Part shown: positions 14,740 to 15,768 of the stretch, piece by piece
Position numbering within the stretch: position 1 is the stretch's first letter
Layout: each line of letters starts with the position of its first letter
Assembly (NCBI GenBank): GCA_964441945.1
Contig: CAYTWB010000083.1
Location: forward strand, 1-15,768
Length of the DNA stretch: 15,768 nucleotides
DNA from: JADGQM01 sp964441945
GTDB taxonomy: Bacteria; Desulfobacterota; Syntrophobacteria; Syntrophobacterales; Syntrophobacteraceae
Reading direction: 5' to 3'
The notes under the pieces: generated by a model
What the model was told of the DNA's origin: nothing
Databases searched by the model: none
The model's input: the letters and a program-made list of their open reading frames with translations, nothing else
Program-made: the position numbers and the translations under genes

Positions 14740-14886
14740 AAAGGAGGATTGAATGTCAGAGTAGTCTCCCGGTCGGTCTGTGGATGGGAACACAAGGCAT
14801 CCGCCAATCCGGTGGATGCCCCCCCGCCCAGCTCTGAGGTCGAAGACCTCAGAGCTATTGACCCAACCGGCTTCTATCCTGGATAA
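14740..14886 (+). pseudogene. Remnant of a CoA-transferase subunit B gene
   Basis: AAAAGGAGGATTGA leads into ATG at 14753, a start context very like that of B2 (AAAAGGAGATTTGATA then ATG), but the frame stops after MSE (TAG at 14762-14764). In a different frame the segment ends SSEVEDLRAIDPTGFYPG and a TAA (14884-14886). This tail closely matches the C-terminus of B1 (EEEIALLRNIDPTGFYLR) and, less so, of B2, with the stop one or two residues after the Tyr in both cases. The simplest reading is a third B gene, on the opposite strand from the intact pairs, that kept its start and end but lost about 200 or more internal codons. The open frame from 14662 is therefore not an intact gene. Identification rests on a short tail of about 18 residues. 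Confidence 0.5.
14830..14856. repeat. Perfect 12-bp inverted repeat with 3-base loop
   Basis: AGCTCTGAGGTC and GACCTCAGAGCT flank GAA, a near-perfect palindrome inside the CoA-transferase remnant. No T-run follows on either side, so it is not a standard terminator. It could be a protein-binding site, an mRNA hairpin, or a by-product of the deletion that made the remnant. Confidence 0.7.
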
Positions 14887-15234
14887 TGGAAGCGTAATCT
14901 GAATCGTGACTCAATGAGAGGGATGTTTCCGCAGACACCGCTCTTATTGTATGAAACACCAGCTGATAAGCGTCTGGTTGAGGCCCTCACAAAGAGGCCA
15001 CTGCAAGCATTGGTGGAATCCCCCTGTTGAAGAAGCGCCCGAATAGGCAACTGATGCACCGCTGCGAAATTGAGCTGCGTGGAACACGGCAGGCACCTGC
15101 AGAAAGGAGGCAACCTGGTGGTAAGAGTATGGCTCATGCATATCCGCTCTTCTGAATGAAGAAGAACAACACCCCGCGAGCATAGGTTGCAGGTTACATC
15201 TCGAAGCTGACGATCAAAGTTGAGGAACGTGGAC
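14887..15234. other. Non-coding or decayed spacer
   Basis: No intact gene is visible. A 38-codon open frame (14914-15030, containing YETPADKRLVEALTKRPLQA) lacks a ribosome binding site. A strong site AAAGGAGG (15103-15110) precedes GTG 15118, whose frame ends after 13 codons. These look like leftovers of genes rather than working ones. A minus-strand open frame (14874-15236) is Cys/Ser/Arg-rich and unconvincing. Confidence 0.4.
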
Positions 15235-15768
15235 ATGGTGGGCCGCCCTAAACTGGAGGCAAGATATCTAAAATACCGGCACTATTATGTAGGCATCGAT
15301 GTTGCTGGCTTCGGTGGATATGGAAAAGCTGTGTACGACCCTCTATTACCCTTGTTTGATCAATGGTATAGAAGGAGGTCTCTGTACGACGTCCCACCCA
15401 ATATCACCTTCCTGGAGGATCGATTATATCTTGAGGATCATCGGGATTATCGGGAAGAAAGGGGAGGAGCGGTCAGTTTTCACCTGAAAGTACTGGCCCT
15501 CAGCATGGTCGGTCTTATCATGCATTACCGCAAAGATTCCATTTCCCGGCCGCTATTTCAGTGGATCATCTCTGCTGTTTCTCAGCAGACCCAATCGTAC
15601 GACTATTCCGAGTGCGTCTGTTTTTCGATTACCGTCAGGCTATTCATCGAGATGATCAAGGAAGAATTCGCTCACTTTGGAAACCAGGTGTCTGATCTGT
15701 CGATTGCTGATTTTGCCAATGAAGAGACATTGAATCCAAAGCCACAGCCCGTCATCAGTCTCCTGTAA
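15235..15768 (+). CDS. Hypothetical protein, 177 residues
   Basis: An intact ORF ends in TAA exactly at the window edge. The ATG at 15235 has GAGG (15222-15225) nine bases upstream; a TTG at 15220 would add five residues. The N-terminus is basic (MVGRPKLEARYLKYRHYYVG). Residues of about 79-95 (VSFHLKVLALSMVGLIMHYR) are moderately hydrophobic but interrupted by charge. The C-terminal part has SYDYSECVCFSITVRLFIEMIKEEF-type amphipathic stretches and a Pro-rich tail. No signal peptide, nuclease, transposase or binding motif is recognisable. Base composition looks lower in G+C than the trehalose operon by eye. It lies beyond a decayed region, so it may be accessory. Function unknown. Confidence 0.55.
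   Translation: MVGRPKLEARYLKYRHYYVGIDVAGFGGYGKAVYDPLLPLFDQWYRRRSLYDVPPNITFLEDRLYLEDHRDYREERGGAVSFHLKVLALSMVGLIMHYRKDSISRPLFQWIISAVSQQTQSYDYSECVCFSITVRLFIEMIKEEFAHFGNQVSDLSIADFANEETLNPKPQPVISLL

Noticed and set aside
14914..15030. 38-codon frame with protein-like composition as a small gene
   Set aside because: There is no ribosome binding site at its start and no recognised family, so it is kept only as a note in the spacer entry.

Overview
The window looks like chromosomal DNA from an anaerobic, probably syntrophic or sulfate-reducing, delta-proteobacterium-type organism (Desulfobacterota / Syntrophobacterales-like). This is inferred from protein style, the many family I CoA-transferases and moderately high GC with strong GAGG-type ribosome binding sites. 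No rRNA, tRNA, CRISPR array or intact mobile element was seen, so the assignment is tentative.

Region 1 (1-9503, + strand) is a trehalose / alpha-glucan operon. The 3' end of an unidentified gene overlaps (ATGA) a small one-helix membrane ORF. Then come a DUF5752-type protein, a TreT-like GT4 trehalose synthase, TreZ (malto-oligosyltrehalose trehalohydrolase), a GH57 / DUF3536 alpha-glucan enzyme and TreY (malto-oligosyltrehalose synthase). From the DUF5752 gene onward, spacings are +11, +34, +2 and -4 bases, so one transcript is likely. TreY turns the reducing end of a maltodextrin into an alpha,alpha-1,1 linkage and TreZ releases trehalose. TreT would make (or split) trehalose using NDP-glucose and glucose. 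The GH57 protein probably shapes or degrades the glucan. The operon therefore holds two separate routes to trehalose plus two poorly understood partners.

Region 2 (9504-9682) is a short convergent junction with a paired-hairpin palindromic element of the GTCAT...ATGAC dispersed-repeat type.

Region 3 (9683-13810, - strand) holds two tandem two-subunit family I CoA-transferases (GctA/GctB-like). In transcription order these are A2-B2, a strong intrinsic terminator, a leader of about 250 nt with an extended -10 promoter candidate, then A1-B1. Both B subunits keep a Glu at the position of the catalytic glutamate of glutaconate CoA-transferase. Substrates cannot be read from the sequence.

Region 4 (13811-15234) has no intact gene and looks like a decay zone. 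It contains a + strand remnant of a third CoA-transferase B gene (a strong ribosome binding site and start codon, then a B-type C-terminus in another frame), a possible frameshifted coding remnant on the - strand, and a second strong ribosome binding site leading into a 13-codon ORF. The window closes with an intact but unrecognised 177-residue ORF (15235-15768).

No wholly new system is evident. The most interesting points are the TreT + TreYZ + DUF5752 + GH57 combination, the internally duplicated DUF5752 protein, and the CoA-transferase remnant beside two intact paralogous pairs.
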